Shown here piece after piece: positions 1-13,484 of a stretch of 64,000 nt of DNA. Each line of letters begins with the position of its first letter. Positions within the stretch are counted from its first letter, which is position 1. Source of the DNA: Actinomycetota bacterium (GTDB taxonomy: Bacteria > Actinomycetota > Acidimicrobiia > Acidimicrobiales > Ilumatobacteraceae). A program made the position numbers and the translations under genes. The notes below the pieces were generated by a model, which did not search any database, was not told where the DNA came from, and worked only from the letters and a program-made list of their open reading frames with translations. The stretch is from the NCBI GenBank assembly GCA_016871395.1, contig VFYV01000006.1, positions 1-64,000 on the forward strand, given 5' to 3'.

Positions 1-736
1 CTCGCGGCAACAACGCACTCCCCCACACCAGCCCCTTGTACAGCGCACCCGGCACACTGATAGCCCGGCCCTTAGCGCAGTCCGCCAATCCGTCGGCCGC
101 CACCTTCTCGGCGGTCAACCAGGCGAACACCGGGAACCCGCGCTGTAACCCCTCGGTGTTGCTCACACTCTGGAACTCGGTGCGCGTCAACCCCGGACAC
201 AACGCGGTCACGTGCACGCCGGCCCGTTTGGCCTCTTCGTGGACCGCCTCACTGAAGCTGGTGACGAAGGCCTTGGTGGCCGCGTACACCGCCAACCGCG
301 GTCCGGCCTGAAAACCCGCCACGCTCGACACGTTCAGAATCCACCCGCGCCGTTGCTCCACCATCACACTCATGGCCGCGTGCGACAACCGGACTAGCGC
401 CCTCACATTGAGCGAAATCTCGTCATCAAGTCGGGTCGGGTCGATCTGCTCGAAGTACCCCGACGAACCGAACCCGGCATTGTTCACCACCAGATCGATA
501 GGTCGGGCCACATCGGTGATGCGCGCGCTCACCGCCTCCAATCCCTCGCGGGTGGTCAGGTCGGCGGCCAGCACCTCGAAGCCCGGATACAGACGGGCCA
601 ACTCGGCCAAGCGATCACCACGACGCGCCACCAACACGGTGGGCACACCAGCACGCCCCAAACAGTGGGCCATGGCCTCGCCGATACCCGACGAGGCTCC
701 GGTGATCAGCGCGGACCGAAACGGGAAGGTGGTCAC
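1..736 (-). CDS. SDR family oxidoreductase, 3' end cut off by the window edge
   Basis: NAD(P)-dependent short-chain dehydrogenase/reductase; substrate unknown. The GTG at 736 starts MTTFPFRSALITGASSGIG, with the TGxxxGxG dinucleotide motif at residues 12-19, NNAG at 85-88, the catalytic Ser at about 137-138 and YxxxK at 151-155. About 245 codons are visible and the frame is still open at base 1, close to the usual 250-280 aa, so only the C-terminus is missing. It starts 7 nt after the atpC stop codon on the same strand, so it may be read through from the ATP synthase operon, but its function is unrelated. Confidence 0.85.
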   Translation of the reverse strand, partial: MTTFPFRSALITGASSGIGEAMAHCLGRAGVPTVLVARRGDRLAELARLYPGFEVLAADLTTREGLEAVSARITDVARPIDLVVNNAGFGSSGYFEQIDPTRLDDEISLNVRALVRLSHAAMSVMVEQRRGWILNVSSVAGFQAGPRLAVYAATKAFVTSFSEAVHEEAKRAGVHVTALCPGLTRTEFQSVSNTEGLQRGFPVFAWLTAEKVAADGLADCAKGRAISVPGALYKGLVWGSALLPR

Positions 737-743
737 GCGTGAA

Positions 744-1171
744 TCAGTGCGCGGCGGCGGAGGTGCCCGACCCGCCACCGGCGGCGGCCAGTCGTGCATG
801 GGCCTTGCCCAACTCGGCGGCACCCTTGGCGTCGTGCTCGTGGCGCAACTGCTCTTCCAAGCGCGCCACTTCGGCCGCGGCGTGAGCCTTGTCGATCTCG
901 CTGCCCAGTTCGGCGTCGTCGGTGAGGATCGACACCTTGCCGTTGCTCACTTCCACGAACCCACCGTGCACCGCGATGTCGAGCACCGAACCATCCACCA
1001 GGTACACGCGGGTGTGGTTGGGAATGACCGCGGCCAGGAACGGCGCATGGCCGGCCAGGAACGCCACCTCACCACCACCGAGGGTGCGGGTGATCACCTG
1101 GGTCGCCTCGCCGGAGAACAACACCCGCTCCGGCGACACGACCTCCACGCGCATGGCGGCCGAGTCGGCCA

Positions 1172-1172
<1 letters not shown>
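744..1172 (-). CDS. atpC: ATP synthase F1 epsilon subunit
   Basis: 142-aa epsilon subunit of the F1 central stalk, regulating rotation and ATP hydrolysis. The N-terminal beta-sandwich is clear (MRVEVVSPERVLFSGEA near the start, then GHAPFLA). The C-terminal helical part is Ala/Glu-rich and ends in a Gly/Ser/Ala tail. Its ATG overlaps the atpD stop by 1 nt (TGATG), so translation is probably coupled to atpD. Met7 is an alternative start that fits the family N-terminus better. Last ATP synthase gene of the operon. Confidence 0.93.
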
Positions 1173-5190
<4,018 letters not shown>

Positions 5191-5222
5191 GTCGTTTCTC
5201 GTTTCGTTCTTTCAGGCGGCTC

Positions 5223-5750
5223 TCAGAGCCGACCCTTCACATTGTCCAACCGGGTACGGATGCTTCCGTCGATCACGGTGTCGCCCACCGTGGCCACGAT
5301 GCCACCGAGCACCGAGGGGTCGACGATCACTTTCAGGTTCACCTGCTTGCCGGTGGCGTTGGCCAAGGCTGCGGCGAGCCGCGTCTGCTGATCGGCGGTG
5401 AGAGCCACCGCACTGCGAACTTCGGCGACTTCGAGTTTCTTCTCGCGCGAGGCTCGCTGAACCAACTTGTCGATGATGGCGGGAAGATCGCGGCCGCGAC
5501 CGCCACCGACCACCATGGACACCAACTGCGTGGTGGTGACCGTGGCCTTGCCACCCAACAAATCCTCGACGATGCCCTGACGGCGGGCCGCCGGGATTTT
5601 CTCGTCGGTCAAAGCGTTGCGCAGCGCGTCGCTGGACTCCAGCGTGCGCGCCAGACGGAACAGTTCGTCCTCGACCTCGTCGATGGTGCCTTCGGCACGG
5701 GCGATCTCGAACAGCGCGCGCGCGTACCCTTCGATGCGACTGTCACTCAT
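5223..5750 (-). CDS. atpH: ATP synthase F1 delta subunit
   Basis: Peripheral stalk protein joining the b stalk to the top of alpha3beta3, 175 aa. It starts with MSDSRIEGYARALFEIA, the usual YA-ALF helix, and has a C-terminal domain ending NLKVIVDPSVLGGIVATVGD, typical of the OSCP/delta family. The ATG overlaps the atpF stop as ATGA. In mycobacteria delta is fused to a b domain; here it is a separate normal-length protein, which helps separate this organism from Mycobacterium. Confidence 0.94.
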   Translation of the reverse strand: MSDSRIEGYARALFEIARAEGTIDEVEDELFRLARTLESSDALRNALTDEKIPAARRQGIVEDLLGGKATVTTTQLVSMVVGGGRGRDLPAIIDKLVQRASREKKLEVAEVRSAVALTADQQTRLAAALANATGKQVNLKVIVDPSVLGGIVATVGDTVIDGSIRTRLDNVKGRL

Positions 5751-6283
5751 CGTGAGGCCCCCACTTTCGAGATGAAGTTCTCGACCAACGCCTGCTGGGT
5801 CGCCTCGTCGAGGACGCTGGGCAACACCTTGTCGAGCGCCGACGACGACACGCGACCGATCTCGGTGCGCAGTTCGTCGCCTCGACGCGCCGCGGCGGCC
5901 GAGATGTCGGCGTCGGCCTTGGCCTCGAGTTCGGCGACCTCAGCGGTCAGACGCGCTCGACCGTCGCGCAACAACGCTTCGGCCTGCGCGTTGGCGTCGG
6001 CCAACAAGCGAGCGCGCTCGGCATCGATGTCACCCAGTGCGGTGCGAATGCCGGCGGCGTCGGATTGCGCCGAGGCCAGGTCGTTGGCCGAGGCGTCGAG
6101 TTCTTTCTGGATGCGCTCGGTGCGCGCGGCCATCGACTTCTTCACCATCGGACCAGCGAACTTGACCAGTCCACCGATCACCAGGACCGAGGCGATACCG
6201 CCGTAGATGATCTCGGCCGTCTCGGGAAGCAACCAGTGGTGCGTCTCGGAGGGATCGGCGGCCAGCAAGGACAACAGACTCAT
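5747..6283 (-). CDS. atpF: ATP synthase F0 b subunit
   Basis: Membrane-anchored stator stalk subunit, 178 aa. One transmembrane segment (about residues 24-45, ending GGLVKFAGPMV) is followed by a long charged Ala/Glu/Arg-rich helix that would form the right-handed coiled coil. It overlaps both neighbours as ATGA (upstream b-type gene ending at 6280, downstream atpH starting at 5750). Together with the preceding gene the operon carries two different b-type subunits, suggesting a heterodimeric bb' stalk. Confidence 0.9.
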   Translation of the reverse strand: MSLLSLLAADPSETHHWLLPETAEIIYGGIASVLVIGGLVKFAGPMVKKSMAARTERIQKELDASANDLASAQSDAAGIRTALGDIDAERARLLADANAQAEALLRDGRARLTAEVAELEAKADADISAAAARRGDELRTEIGRVSSSALDKVLPSVLDEATQQALVENFISKVGASR

Positions 6284-6915
6284 CGCGACACCCCCGCGCT
6301 CATGGTGTCGGCAACGGCGCGGGAGACCACCGCACCGTCGGGACGCCGACCGGTGGCTGCTTCGGCGGCGCTCGTCACCACATCGGCCACCGCGGCCTCG
6401 ATCTGACCGCGAGCCGACGCGCGAGCGGCGTCGGCGTCGGCCAGAGCCGCATCACGCTTGGCCGAAATGCGGGCGTTCGCCGCGTCGATCTGCGCCTGAC
6501 GCTCGGATTCGAGCGTGGCGCGGGCCGCGTCGACAACCTTGGCCGCGTCAGCCTTGGCCGCGGCGACCGCAGCCTCGTACTGGGCGACCTCGGAGCGGGC
6601 CGAGGCTCGCGCCGCGTCGGCCGCTTCGTGCCCGACGCGGATGGAGTTGTACCTCGCATCCATGCCCTTGCGCAGACGCGGGTACAGGAAGATCCGCATG
6701 AGCAACGCGAAGACGATGAACGATCCGGCACCCCACGCGAGTTCCTTCATCTCGGGGATGATGGGACCCGGGCCGGGACCGCATTCGTTGGGCGTGGATG
6801 TCTCGGGCTCGAAGGCACAGTCTTCCGGGTCGAACTCTTTACCTTCTTCGCTTTCGGCGGAGACGAGTTCGACTCGGAGTGCCCCACCCGTGACGGTGAC
6901 GACGGCTGTTCGCAC
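6280..6915 (-). CDS. ATP synthase F0 b-type subunit (b') with N-terminal extension
   Basis: Second b-type stator subunit, 211 aa. The transmembrane segment is at about residues 60-80 (ELAWGAGSFIVFALLMRIFL) and is followed by YPRLRKGMDAR and a long Ala-rich charged helix. Before the membrane segment is an acidic extension of about 55 residues with two cysteines (DC at about 33, EC at about 45) and a GPGPGP stretch; by the positive-inside rule it would face the cell exterior. Start is GTG 6915 with GGAG nine nt upstream. Lies between atpE and atpF. Confidence 0.88.
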   Translation of the reverse strand: MRTAVVTVTGGALRVELVSAESEEGKEFDPEDCAFEPETSTPNECGPGPGPIIPEMKELAWGAGSFIVFALLMRIFLYPRLRKGMDARYNSIRVGHEAADAARASARSEVAQYEAAVAAAKADAAKVVDAARATLESERQAQIDAANARISAKRDAALADADAARASARGQIEAAVADVVTSAAEAATGRRPDGAVVSRAVADTMSAGVSR

Positions 6916-6944
6916 GTCTACTCCTTGCTGGTAGTTGTGAACGA

Positions 6945-8031
<1,087 letters not shown>

Positions 8032-8085
8032 GTTCTGTTGGTCCTTTGTGCGGGCGTTGGTGGGCAGGCGGAAGGGTCGGGGGCT

Positions 8086-8535
8086 TTACTGAGGACGGGG
8101 TTTCAACCCCGGGTATGCGAGTGATGCCGCCACATAGCGCATCTCCCACACGAGGAGTCCTAGATGCGTCACAATAATGGTCAATCCGAGGGCGGTGAGA
8201 GAAATCCAGGACGCGTCCCGCACCAGAATCACCGCCAGGAAGATCAGGCCGAGTCGGGCGATGTAGCCGAACAGCACGGCTCCCATCATGAGGCCCAGGC
8301 TGATGCGCGCGGTAACCGCCACCAGACCGGCGGCGCAGAAGAAGTTCACCAGCACCAAGACCATGCCGTAAAGGGCCGAGAACACCCCGTCGAGGCCGGC
8401 GAAGACCGCACACACCGCCACGATCACCGGCGAGGCGTAGGCCCCCCGTTTCAAGATGTCGAAGGAAACCTGGATTTCGGGGGCTTCACCGTCGAGTCGC
8501 GTCGTGATCGGTGACGGGTTGTCGGTCACGGTCAT
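8086..8535 (-). CDS. atpI: AtpI-like ATP synthase accessory membrane protein
   Basis: 149-aa protein with four predicted transmembrane segments, at the operon position of atpI. The family is thought to help assemble the c ring. Start is set at ATG 8535 (MTVTDNPSPI), not the longer GTG frame at 8634, because this ATG overlaps the previous stop (ATGA) and the upstream translation is Arg/Pro-rich and unlike a protein. Sequence conservation of AtpI is low, so the call rests on topology and position as much as on sequence. Confidence 0.75.
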   Translation of the reverse strand: MTVTDNPSPITTRLDGEAPEIQVSFDILKRGAYASPVIVAVCAVFAGLDGVFSALYGMVLVLVNFFCAAGLVAVTARISLGLMMGAVLFGYIARLGLIFLAVILVRDASWISLTALGLTIIVTHLGLLVWEMRYVAASLAYPGLKPRPQ

Positions 8536-8882
8536 TGATCCGATCCGCCCGACTCGGGTTCTCGCTGGTGGGCCTGGGCCCCGCGACGACGCACGGTTTC
8601 GAGGGCTCGCATGCGGGCGTCGTACACGAACCACATCTTCACGAATTGACCCACCACGGAGAACACCACCAAGGCGATCATGAACACCGGTCGGGTGTCG
8701 ACGGCCGAGTCCACGAGCCAGCCGAGTCCGAGGAAAACCGCCACCGTGATGGCCATTTCCATGCCCTGTCCGAGGCCCTGATCGACGCTGTTGGAGCCGT
8801 TGGGACGACCCAGAGCGGTCGTCACACGCTGGGCGATGGCCGTCGAACGGCGGGATTTGGCGGCAGCGGCGGAGTCGGTCAT
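8532..8882 (-). CDS. AtpZ-like (F0F1-ATPase gene 1 family) small membrane protein
   Basis: 116-aa protein with a hydrophilic N-terminus (MTDSAAAAKSRRS) and a pair of transmembrane helices: GMEMAITVAVFLGLGWLVD and FMIALVVFSVVGQFVKM, ending in a basic tail. The GMEMA...GxxLGxxxD pattern is that of the family found ahead of atpI in many ATP synthase operons. ATG 8882 is preferred over the upstream frame, whose translation is Arg/Pro/Cys-rich. It overlaps atpI by 4 nt. Confidence 0.75.
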   Translation of the reverse strand: MTDSAAAAKSRRSTAIAQRVTTALGRPNGSNSVDQGLGQGMEMAITVAVFLGLGWLVDSAVDTRPVFMIALVVFSVVGQFVKMWFVYDARMRALETVRRRGAQAHQREPESGGSDQ

Positions 8883-8940
8883 CAGGGCGGTGGGTTCAGG
8901 GGCGAGCCGGGGCGGGATCACTCGTGAAAGATTGCACAAT

Positions 8941-10140
8941 TTACCCACTCGTCGGGGGTCGGGGCAATTCTGCGGTGGCCGACCCCGTGGGTTGGTCGTC
9001 GACCGTGGCCCCCTCCTGACGGGCGTCCTTGCGCTGGCGGCGCACCTCGGGGTGCAACACCGTGTACAGGCTGAGCGCGATGGCGGCCGTTCCAATCGGG
9101 ATGAGGGCGGTGCGGGCCTTGGTGAAGATCGGGTACAGCACGAATCCCGACAAGATCGCGGTCCACAGCCACAGGATCAACACGCTTCGGCGCTGACCAT
9201 GTCCGAGGTTCATCAAGCGGTGGTGAAGGTGGCCCTTGTCGGCGGTGGCGACGCCTTGACGCTTGGCGGCGCGACGAATGACGGCGAACAAGGTGTCGAA
9301 GATGGGCACGCCCAAGATGAACAAGGGAATGAACAGCGGTGCGAGGAAGAAATAGGTCTGGCCCGGGGTGTAGGTGGAGCTGTCCGGATCGGCGCGACCT
9401 CCCACCACGCTGGTGGATACCGCCATCAACAGGCCGAGAAACAGAGCTCCACTGTCACCCATGAAAATGCGCGCCGAATTGAAGTTGTGGGGCAGGAATC
9501 CCACGCACACCCCCGCGGCGATGATGGCGATCAGCGGACCCACGTTGGGTTGCACCAACACGCCCAGATCGTCGAGTCGACGACTGTACAAGAAGAACGC
9601 GGCGGCGGCGATGGCCACGATCCCGGCGGCCAGACCGTCCAATCCGTCGATCAAGTTGACCGCCTGGCTCATACCCATCAACCACAAGATGGTGATGACG
9701 GGCACCCAGTCGTTCGACAACACGAAGACATCGAGGAATGGAACGCGGAAGTAGAACATGGTCGCGCCGAACCACACCAGCACCAGACCGGCTAGTACCG
9801 TGCCGGTGACCTTGGCCGGACTGGAGATCTCGCGGACGTCATCCACGAGACCGGTTCCGAAGATCACGAAAGCGGCCAACAACACGCCGAGGGGTTCTGA
9901 GTTGTTGTCGAACACCGGTGCGAATCGACCCATGCGCCACGCCAAACCGAGCGCCACCACGAAGCCGGCGAACATCGCGATGCCACCGACGGCCGGGGTG
10001 GGAACCTTGTGCACGCGACGCTCGTCGGGTTGAACCACCCAGCCGACCCGGTGTGCCAGGCGAGTGACGACGGGCGTGACGAAGAAGGTGACGACGGCGG
10101 CGACGGCTCCGATGAAGAGGTAACCGGCGGTGTCGGGCAC
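8941..10140 (-). CDS. wecA: Polyprenyl-phosphate glycosyl-1-phosphate transferase (WecA/TagO/Rfe family)
   Basis: Integral membrane enzyme (399 aa, about 10-11 transmembrane segments) that transfers a sugar-1-phosphate, usually GlcNAc-1-P, to decaprenyl or undecaprenyl phosphate to start cell-wall polymer synthesis. Catalytic motifs are visible: DD at residues 100-101, NLIDGLDG 162-169, FMGDSG 226-231 and the HLHHR motif at 304-308 that marks the WecA/Rfe group rather than MraY. The position directly upstream of the atp operon matches Mycobacterium (rfe before atpB). GTG start, apparently leaderless. Confidence 0.92.
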   Translation of the reverse strand: MPDTAGYLFIGAVAAVVTFFVTPVVTRLAHRVGWVVQPDERRVHKVPTPAVGGIAMFAGFVVALGLAWRMGRFAPVFDNNSEPLGVLLAAFVIFGTGLVDDVREISSPAKVTGTVLAGLVLVWFGATMFYFRVPFLDVFVLSNDWVPVITILWLMGMSQAVNLIDGLDGLAAGIVAIAAAAFFLYSRRLDDLGVLVQPNVGPLIAIIAAGVCVGFLPHNFNSARIFMGDSGALFLGLLMAVSTSVVGGRADPDSSTYTPGQTYFFLAPLFIPLFILGVPIFDTLFAVIRRAAKRQGVATADKGHLHHRLMNLGHGQRRSVLILWLWTAILSGFVLYPIFTKARTALIPIGTAAIALSLYTVLHPEVRRQRKDARQEGATVDDQPTGSATAELPRPPTSG

Positions 10141-10152
10141 GCCCCGAGACTA
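10141..10152 (-). promoter_or_regulatory. -10 element TAGTCT, leaderless start of wecA
   Basis: On the minus strand TAGTCT (10152-10147) ends 6 nt before the GTG start of wecA, so transcription should begin at or next to the start codon. No Shine-Dalgarno is present. The -35 is not convincing. Likely drives wecA and possibly the atp operon behind it. Confidence 0.5.
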
Positions 10153-10157
10153 TTCCG

Positions 10158-10173
10158 CGGCGGTTTGCCGCCG
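10158..10173 (-). terminator. Stem-loop just after glyA
   Basis: A 6-bp GC-rich stem (GGCGG/CCGCC core plus one pair, 4-nt loop) lies immediately downstream of the glyA stop on the minus strand. There is no U-tract, so it is a weak call; it also sits just upstream of the wecA promoter. Confidence 0.35.
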
Positions 10174-10174
10174 G

Positions 10175-11425
10175 TCAGACGGGATAGGCGGGAAAAGCGG
10201 CGCAGAGTTCGGCTACTTCGACCTTGACCCGGGCCACCTTGTCCGGGTCGTGCCGATCACGCAGGGCCCGGGCGATGAGGTGGGCGATGGAGTCCATCTG
10301 CGGTTCGGTCATGCCCTGGGTGGTCACCGACGGGGTGCCGACGCGCACGCCCGAGGTGACGAAGGGACTTCGCGGATCGTCGGGGATGGTGTTCTTGTTG
10401 AGCGTGATTCCGGCCCGGTCCAGCACCGCCTGAGCCTCTTTGCCGGTGAGATCAGCGTCGAACGGTCGCAGGTCGACCACCATCAGATGACAGTCGGTGC
10501 CACCAGAGACCAGGCGGAAACCGTTCTGGGCCAGGGCGTTGGCCAAGGCCGAGGCGTTGGCCACCACCTGGTGGGCGTAGGCCTTGAAGGCGTCGGACGA
10601 CGCCTCGCGGAAGGCCACGGCCTTGCCGGCGATGACGTGCTCCAACGGCCCGCCCTGCCAACCGGGGAACACGGCTTTGTCCATGGCCGCGGCGTGCTCG
10701 GCCTTGGACAAGATGCAACCCCCGCGCGGACCGCGCAGGGTCTTGTGGGTGGTGAAGGTGACCACGTCGGCGTACGGAACCGGGTTCGGATAAGCGCCTC
10801 CGGCGATGAGACCAGCCAAATGGGCCGCGTCGTACATGTAGTAGGCACCCACCTCATCGGCGATGGCGCGAAACGGGGCGGGGTCGATGCGACGCGGATA
10901 ACTGGTGGTGCCGGCCACGATCATGCGAGGGCGATGTTTCAGCGCCAGATCGCGCACTTGGTCCATGTCTATTCGCTCGTCGCCGGGGGTGACCTTGTAG
11001 GGGATGAAGTTGTACAACTTCCCGCTGGCGTTCACGGGCGATCCGTGAGTGAGGTGGCCACCGTGATCGAGGCTGAGCCCCAGCACCGTGTCGCCCGCAT
11101 TCAACAACGCTTGGTACGCGCACATGTTCGCGTTGGCACCCGAGTGCGGTTGCACGTTGGCGTGATCGGCGCCGAACAGGGCCTTCACACGTTCGATGGC
11201 GATGGCTTCGATGTCGTCCACCACCTGATTGCCACCGTAGTAGCGCTTGCCCGGGTAACCCTCGCTGTACTTGTTGGTGAGAACACTCCCGACGGCGTTC
11301 ATGACCGCCGGCGAGGTGAAGTTCTCACTGGCGATCAACTGCAGACCGGTGGTTTGGCGCGTGAACTCGTCGGTGAGGAGTCGCTCGATCTCGAGATCGG
11401 GGTCGGTGTCGGAGGGGAAAGGCAT
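10175..11425 (-). CDS. glyA: Serine hydroxymethyltransferase
   Basis: PLP enzyme converting serine and tetrahydrofolate to glycine and methylene-tetrahydrofolate, 416 aa (normal length). The PLP lysine is Lys228 in [15 protein letters not shown]; the N-terminal [14 protein letters not shown] and [15 protein letters not shown] motifs are intact, as is HSGANAN. The gene follows rpiB by 15 nt on the same strand and probably shares its promoter. A stem-loop follows its stop codon. Confidence 0.97.
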   Translation of the reverse strand: MPFPSDTDPDLEIERLLTDEFTRQTTGLQLIASENFTSPAVMNAVGSVLTNKYSEGYPGKRYYGGNQVVDDIEAIAIERVKALFGADHANVQPHSGANANMCAYQALLNAGDTVLGLSLDHGGHLTHGSPVNASGKLYNFIPYKVTPGDERIDMDQVRDLALKHRPRMIVAGTTSYPRRIDPAPFRAIADEVGAYYMYDAAHLAGLIAGGAYPNPVPYADVVTFTTHKTLRGPRGGCILSKAEHAAAMDKAVFPGWQGGPLEHVIAGKAVAFREASSDAFKAYAHQVVANASALANALAQNGFRLVSGGTDCHLMVVDLRPFDADLTGKEAQAVLDRAGITLNKNTIPDDPRSPFVTSGVRVGTPSVTTQGMTEPQMDSIAHLIARALRDRHDPDKVARVKVEVAELCAAFPAYPV

Positions 11426-11440
11426 GGGGCTCTCTGCTGG

Positions 11441-11899
11441 TCAGAACTCGTTCTCGATGTCTGCCAATTGTGCCACCCGACGGGCGTGACGACCCCCCTC
11501 GAAGGCGGTGGAAAGAAACGTTGTGACGATTTCCTCAGCGAGACCGACACCGACCACGCGCGCGCCGATGGACAGCACGTTGGCATCGTTGTGCGCCCGA
11601 GCCATGCGCGCGGTGTACAGGTCGTTGCACAACGCGGCCCGCACGCCGCGCACCTTGTTGGCGGCCACCTGCTCGCCCTGGCCACTGCCACCCATGACGA
11701 TGCCGAAGTCGGCCACCCCGTCGCGCACGATGCGACCCACTCCGGCGCAAATCGGTGGGTAGTCACAACTCTCGGTGGAGTGCGTGCCCCGATCGTCGAC
11801 CGCGTGACCGGCCGCGGTGAGGAAAGCCACGAGATGTTGCTTCAGGTCGTACCCCGCATGGTCGGAGCCGATGGCGATACGCAGTGATGGTGCGGACAT
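11441..11899 (-). CDS. rpiB: Ribose-5-phosphate isomerase B
   Basis: RpiB/LacAB family isomerase interconverting ribose-5-P and ribulose-5-P, 152 aa. The N-terminal SDHAGYDLK phosphate-binding motif and GGSGQGEQVAANK are visible. As in mycobacterial RpiB, the catalytic Cys of the E. coli enzyme is replaced by Ser in the GSGxGE motif, so the actinobacterial catalytic type (Glu base) is expected. A TAGGGT -10 element ends 6 nt before the ATG, so the mRNA is probably leaderless; glyA follows in the same unit. Confidence 0.95.
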   Translation of the reverse strand: MSAPSLRIAIGSDHAGYDLKQHLVAFLTAAGHAVDDRGTHSTESCDYPPICAGVGRIVRDGVADFGIVMGGSGQGEQVAANKVRGVRAALCNDLYTARMARAHNDANVLSIGARVVGVGLAEEIVTTFLSTAFEGGRHARRVAQLADIENEF

Positions 11900-11911
11900 G
11901 ACCGCACCCTA
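11900..11911 (-). promoter_or_regulatory. -10 element TAGGGT, leaderless start of rpiB-glyA
   Basis: TAGGGT on the minus strand (11911-11906), 6 nt before the ATG at 11899. No Shine-Dalgarno precedes the ATG. Divergent from the promoter at 11963-11974. Confidence 0.6.
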
Positions 11912-11962
11912 ATCCCGGGGGTCACCACGTTCGTGCCCTCGTTCGCGTCCGACAACCTCGGG

Positions 11963-11974
11963 TAAGTTGCCCCG
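11963..11974 (+). promoter_or_regulatory. -10 element TAAGTT, leaderless start of the thiolase-like gene
   Basis: TAAGTT at 11963-11968 is followed by 6 nt and the GTG start at 11975. No Shine-Dalgarno. Divergent with the rpiB promoter; the two predicted transcription starts are 76 bp apart. Confidence 0.55.
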
Positions 11975-13459
11975 GTGGCTCTCGACCCCCGCACCCCCGT
12001 GATCGTCGGCGTCGGACAACAACTGCAGCGAATCGACGACCCGCTGGCGGCCCTCGCGCCCGCTCCCTTCATCGCCGAGGCGGTCCGTGCCGCGGCCCGC
12101 GACGCCGGCTTGAGTGCGGTCCCGAACGTGGACTCCGTTCGCGTGGTGAGTTTCCTGTCGTGGCGCTATCGCGATCCGGCGCGATTCATCGCCGGGGAGT
12201 TGGGTATCGACCCGCGCGAGACCGTCGCCACCACCATGGGAGGCAACAGCACCCAGTCGCTCATCAACACCACGTCGCTCGACATCCAGAACGGCGACGT
12301 CGATCTCGTGATCCTGTGCGGCGGCGAAACCTCGCGCACACGCAAGCGGGCTCGCTCGGCGAACATCGATCTGCCGTGGCCGGTGGTGCCCGAGGACGTG
12401 ACACCGTCGCGTGTCGTGGGGACCGACCTCGTGATGAACCACGAGTACGAGTTGTCGCGTCGCATCGTGGCACCGATTCAGGTGTACCCCCTGTTCGAGA
12501 CAGCGTTGCGCGCGGCCGCCGATCGCGGTATCGACGAGCACAATGCCCATCTGGGCCGACTGTGGTCGGACTTCAGCCGGGTGGCAGCGGGTAACCCGTA
12601 CGCCTGGACCCGCAAGGAGATGTCGCCGGCGGAGGTCGTCACCACCGGTCCGCGCAATCGCATGATCGGTTTTCCCTACACGAAAGTGATGAACTCCAAC
12701 AACGACGTCGATCAATCGGCCGCCCTCATCATGTGTTCGGCGGCCGCCGCCGAGCGACTGGGGGTGTCCCGCGACAAGTGGGTGTTCCCGGTAGCCGGCA
12801 CCGACTGTCACGAGCACAAGTACATCAGTGAGCGCATGACCTTCGCCGAGACGCCGGCCGTGAAGTTGGGCGGACGCCTGGCCCTGGAGTTGGGTGGGAC
12901 ATCCATCGATGAGATCGACATCGTGGACTTGTATTCGTGCTTCCCCTCGGCGGTTCAGTTGGGTGCGATGTCGCTGGGCCTCGGAATGGACCGTCAACTG
13001 ACGCGCACCGGCGGACTCTCGTTCGCCGGCGGACCGTGGAACAACTACGTGATGCACGCGGTGGCCACGGTGGTGGGTGAACTACGTTCTCGCACGAACG
13101 AAAAGGCCCTGGTGTGGGGTAACGGTGGTTACGCCACCAAACACTCCTTCGGCGTGTACTCCACCACTCCCCCGACGAATGGTTTTCGACACGCACATCC
13201 GCAAGCAGCGATCGACGCGATGCCGCGTCGAACGGTGGTGGACGTGGGCGCCTCAGCCGGTGCGGGCACCATCGAGGCCTACACCGTCATGCACGATCGT
13301 GACGGCAACCCGGAGCGCTCCATCGCGTCGTGCTTGCGTGGCGACGGAACGCGCGCGTGGGGCATCAGCGAGGATCGTGACACCGCCTCGGCGATGTGCG
13401 ACGGCGAATGGGTCGGCCGCGCAGTTCGCCTGGACGAGACCGGCACTTTGCTCATCTGA
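11975..13459 (+). CDS. Thiolase-superfamily protein, probably not a classical acetyltransferase
   Basis: 494-aa protein with the thiolase fold: TPVIVGVGQ at the N-terminus, GDVDLVILCGGE, a middle DIVDLYSCFPSAVQ segment and a C-terminal GNGGYATKHSFGVYS. At the nucleophile position the sequence reads MGGNSTQ (residues 88-94), with no cysteine, so acyl transfer through a Cys thioester is unlikely. Actinobacterial proteins of this type are annotated acetyl-CoA acetyltransferase but their reactions are unproven. GTG start, leaderless. Followed 25 nt later by the nucleoside hydrolase. Confidence 0.8.
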   Translation: MALDPRTPVIVGVGQQLQRIDDPLAALAPAPFIAEAVRAAARDAGLSAVPNVDSVRVVSFLSWRYRDPARFIAGELGIDPRETVATTMGGNSTQSLINTTSLDIQNGDVDLVILCGGETSRTRKRARSANIDLPWPVVPEDVTPSRVVGTDLVMNHEYELSRRIVAPIQVYPLFETALRAAADRGIDEHNAHLGRLWSDFSRVAAGNPYAWTRKEMSPAEVVTTGPRNRMIGFPYTKVMNSNNDVDQSAALIMCSAAAAERLGVSRDKWVFPVAGTDCHEHKYISERMTFAETPAVKLGGRLALELGGTSIDEIDIVDLYSCFPSAVQLGAMSLGLGMDRQLTRTGGLSFAGGPWNNYVMHAVATVVGELRSRTNEKALVWGNGGYATKHSFGVYSTTPPTNGFRHAHPQAAIDAMPRRTVVDVGASAGAGTIEAYTVMHDRDGNPERSIASCLRGDGTRAWGISEDRDTASAMCDGEWVGRAVRLDETGTLLI

Positions 13460-13484
13460 TGAAGGCTGACACCAAGGAAGAAAC

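Noticed and set aside
10130-11887. 585-codon plus-strand frame opposite glyA and rpiB
   Set aside because: Shadow frame; glyA and rpiB on the minus strand are complete and unambiguous.
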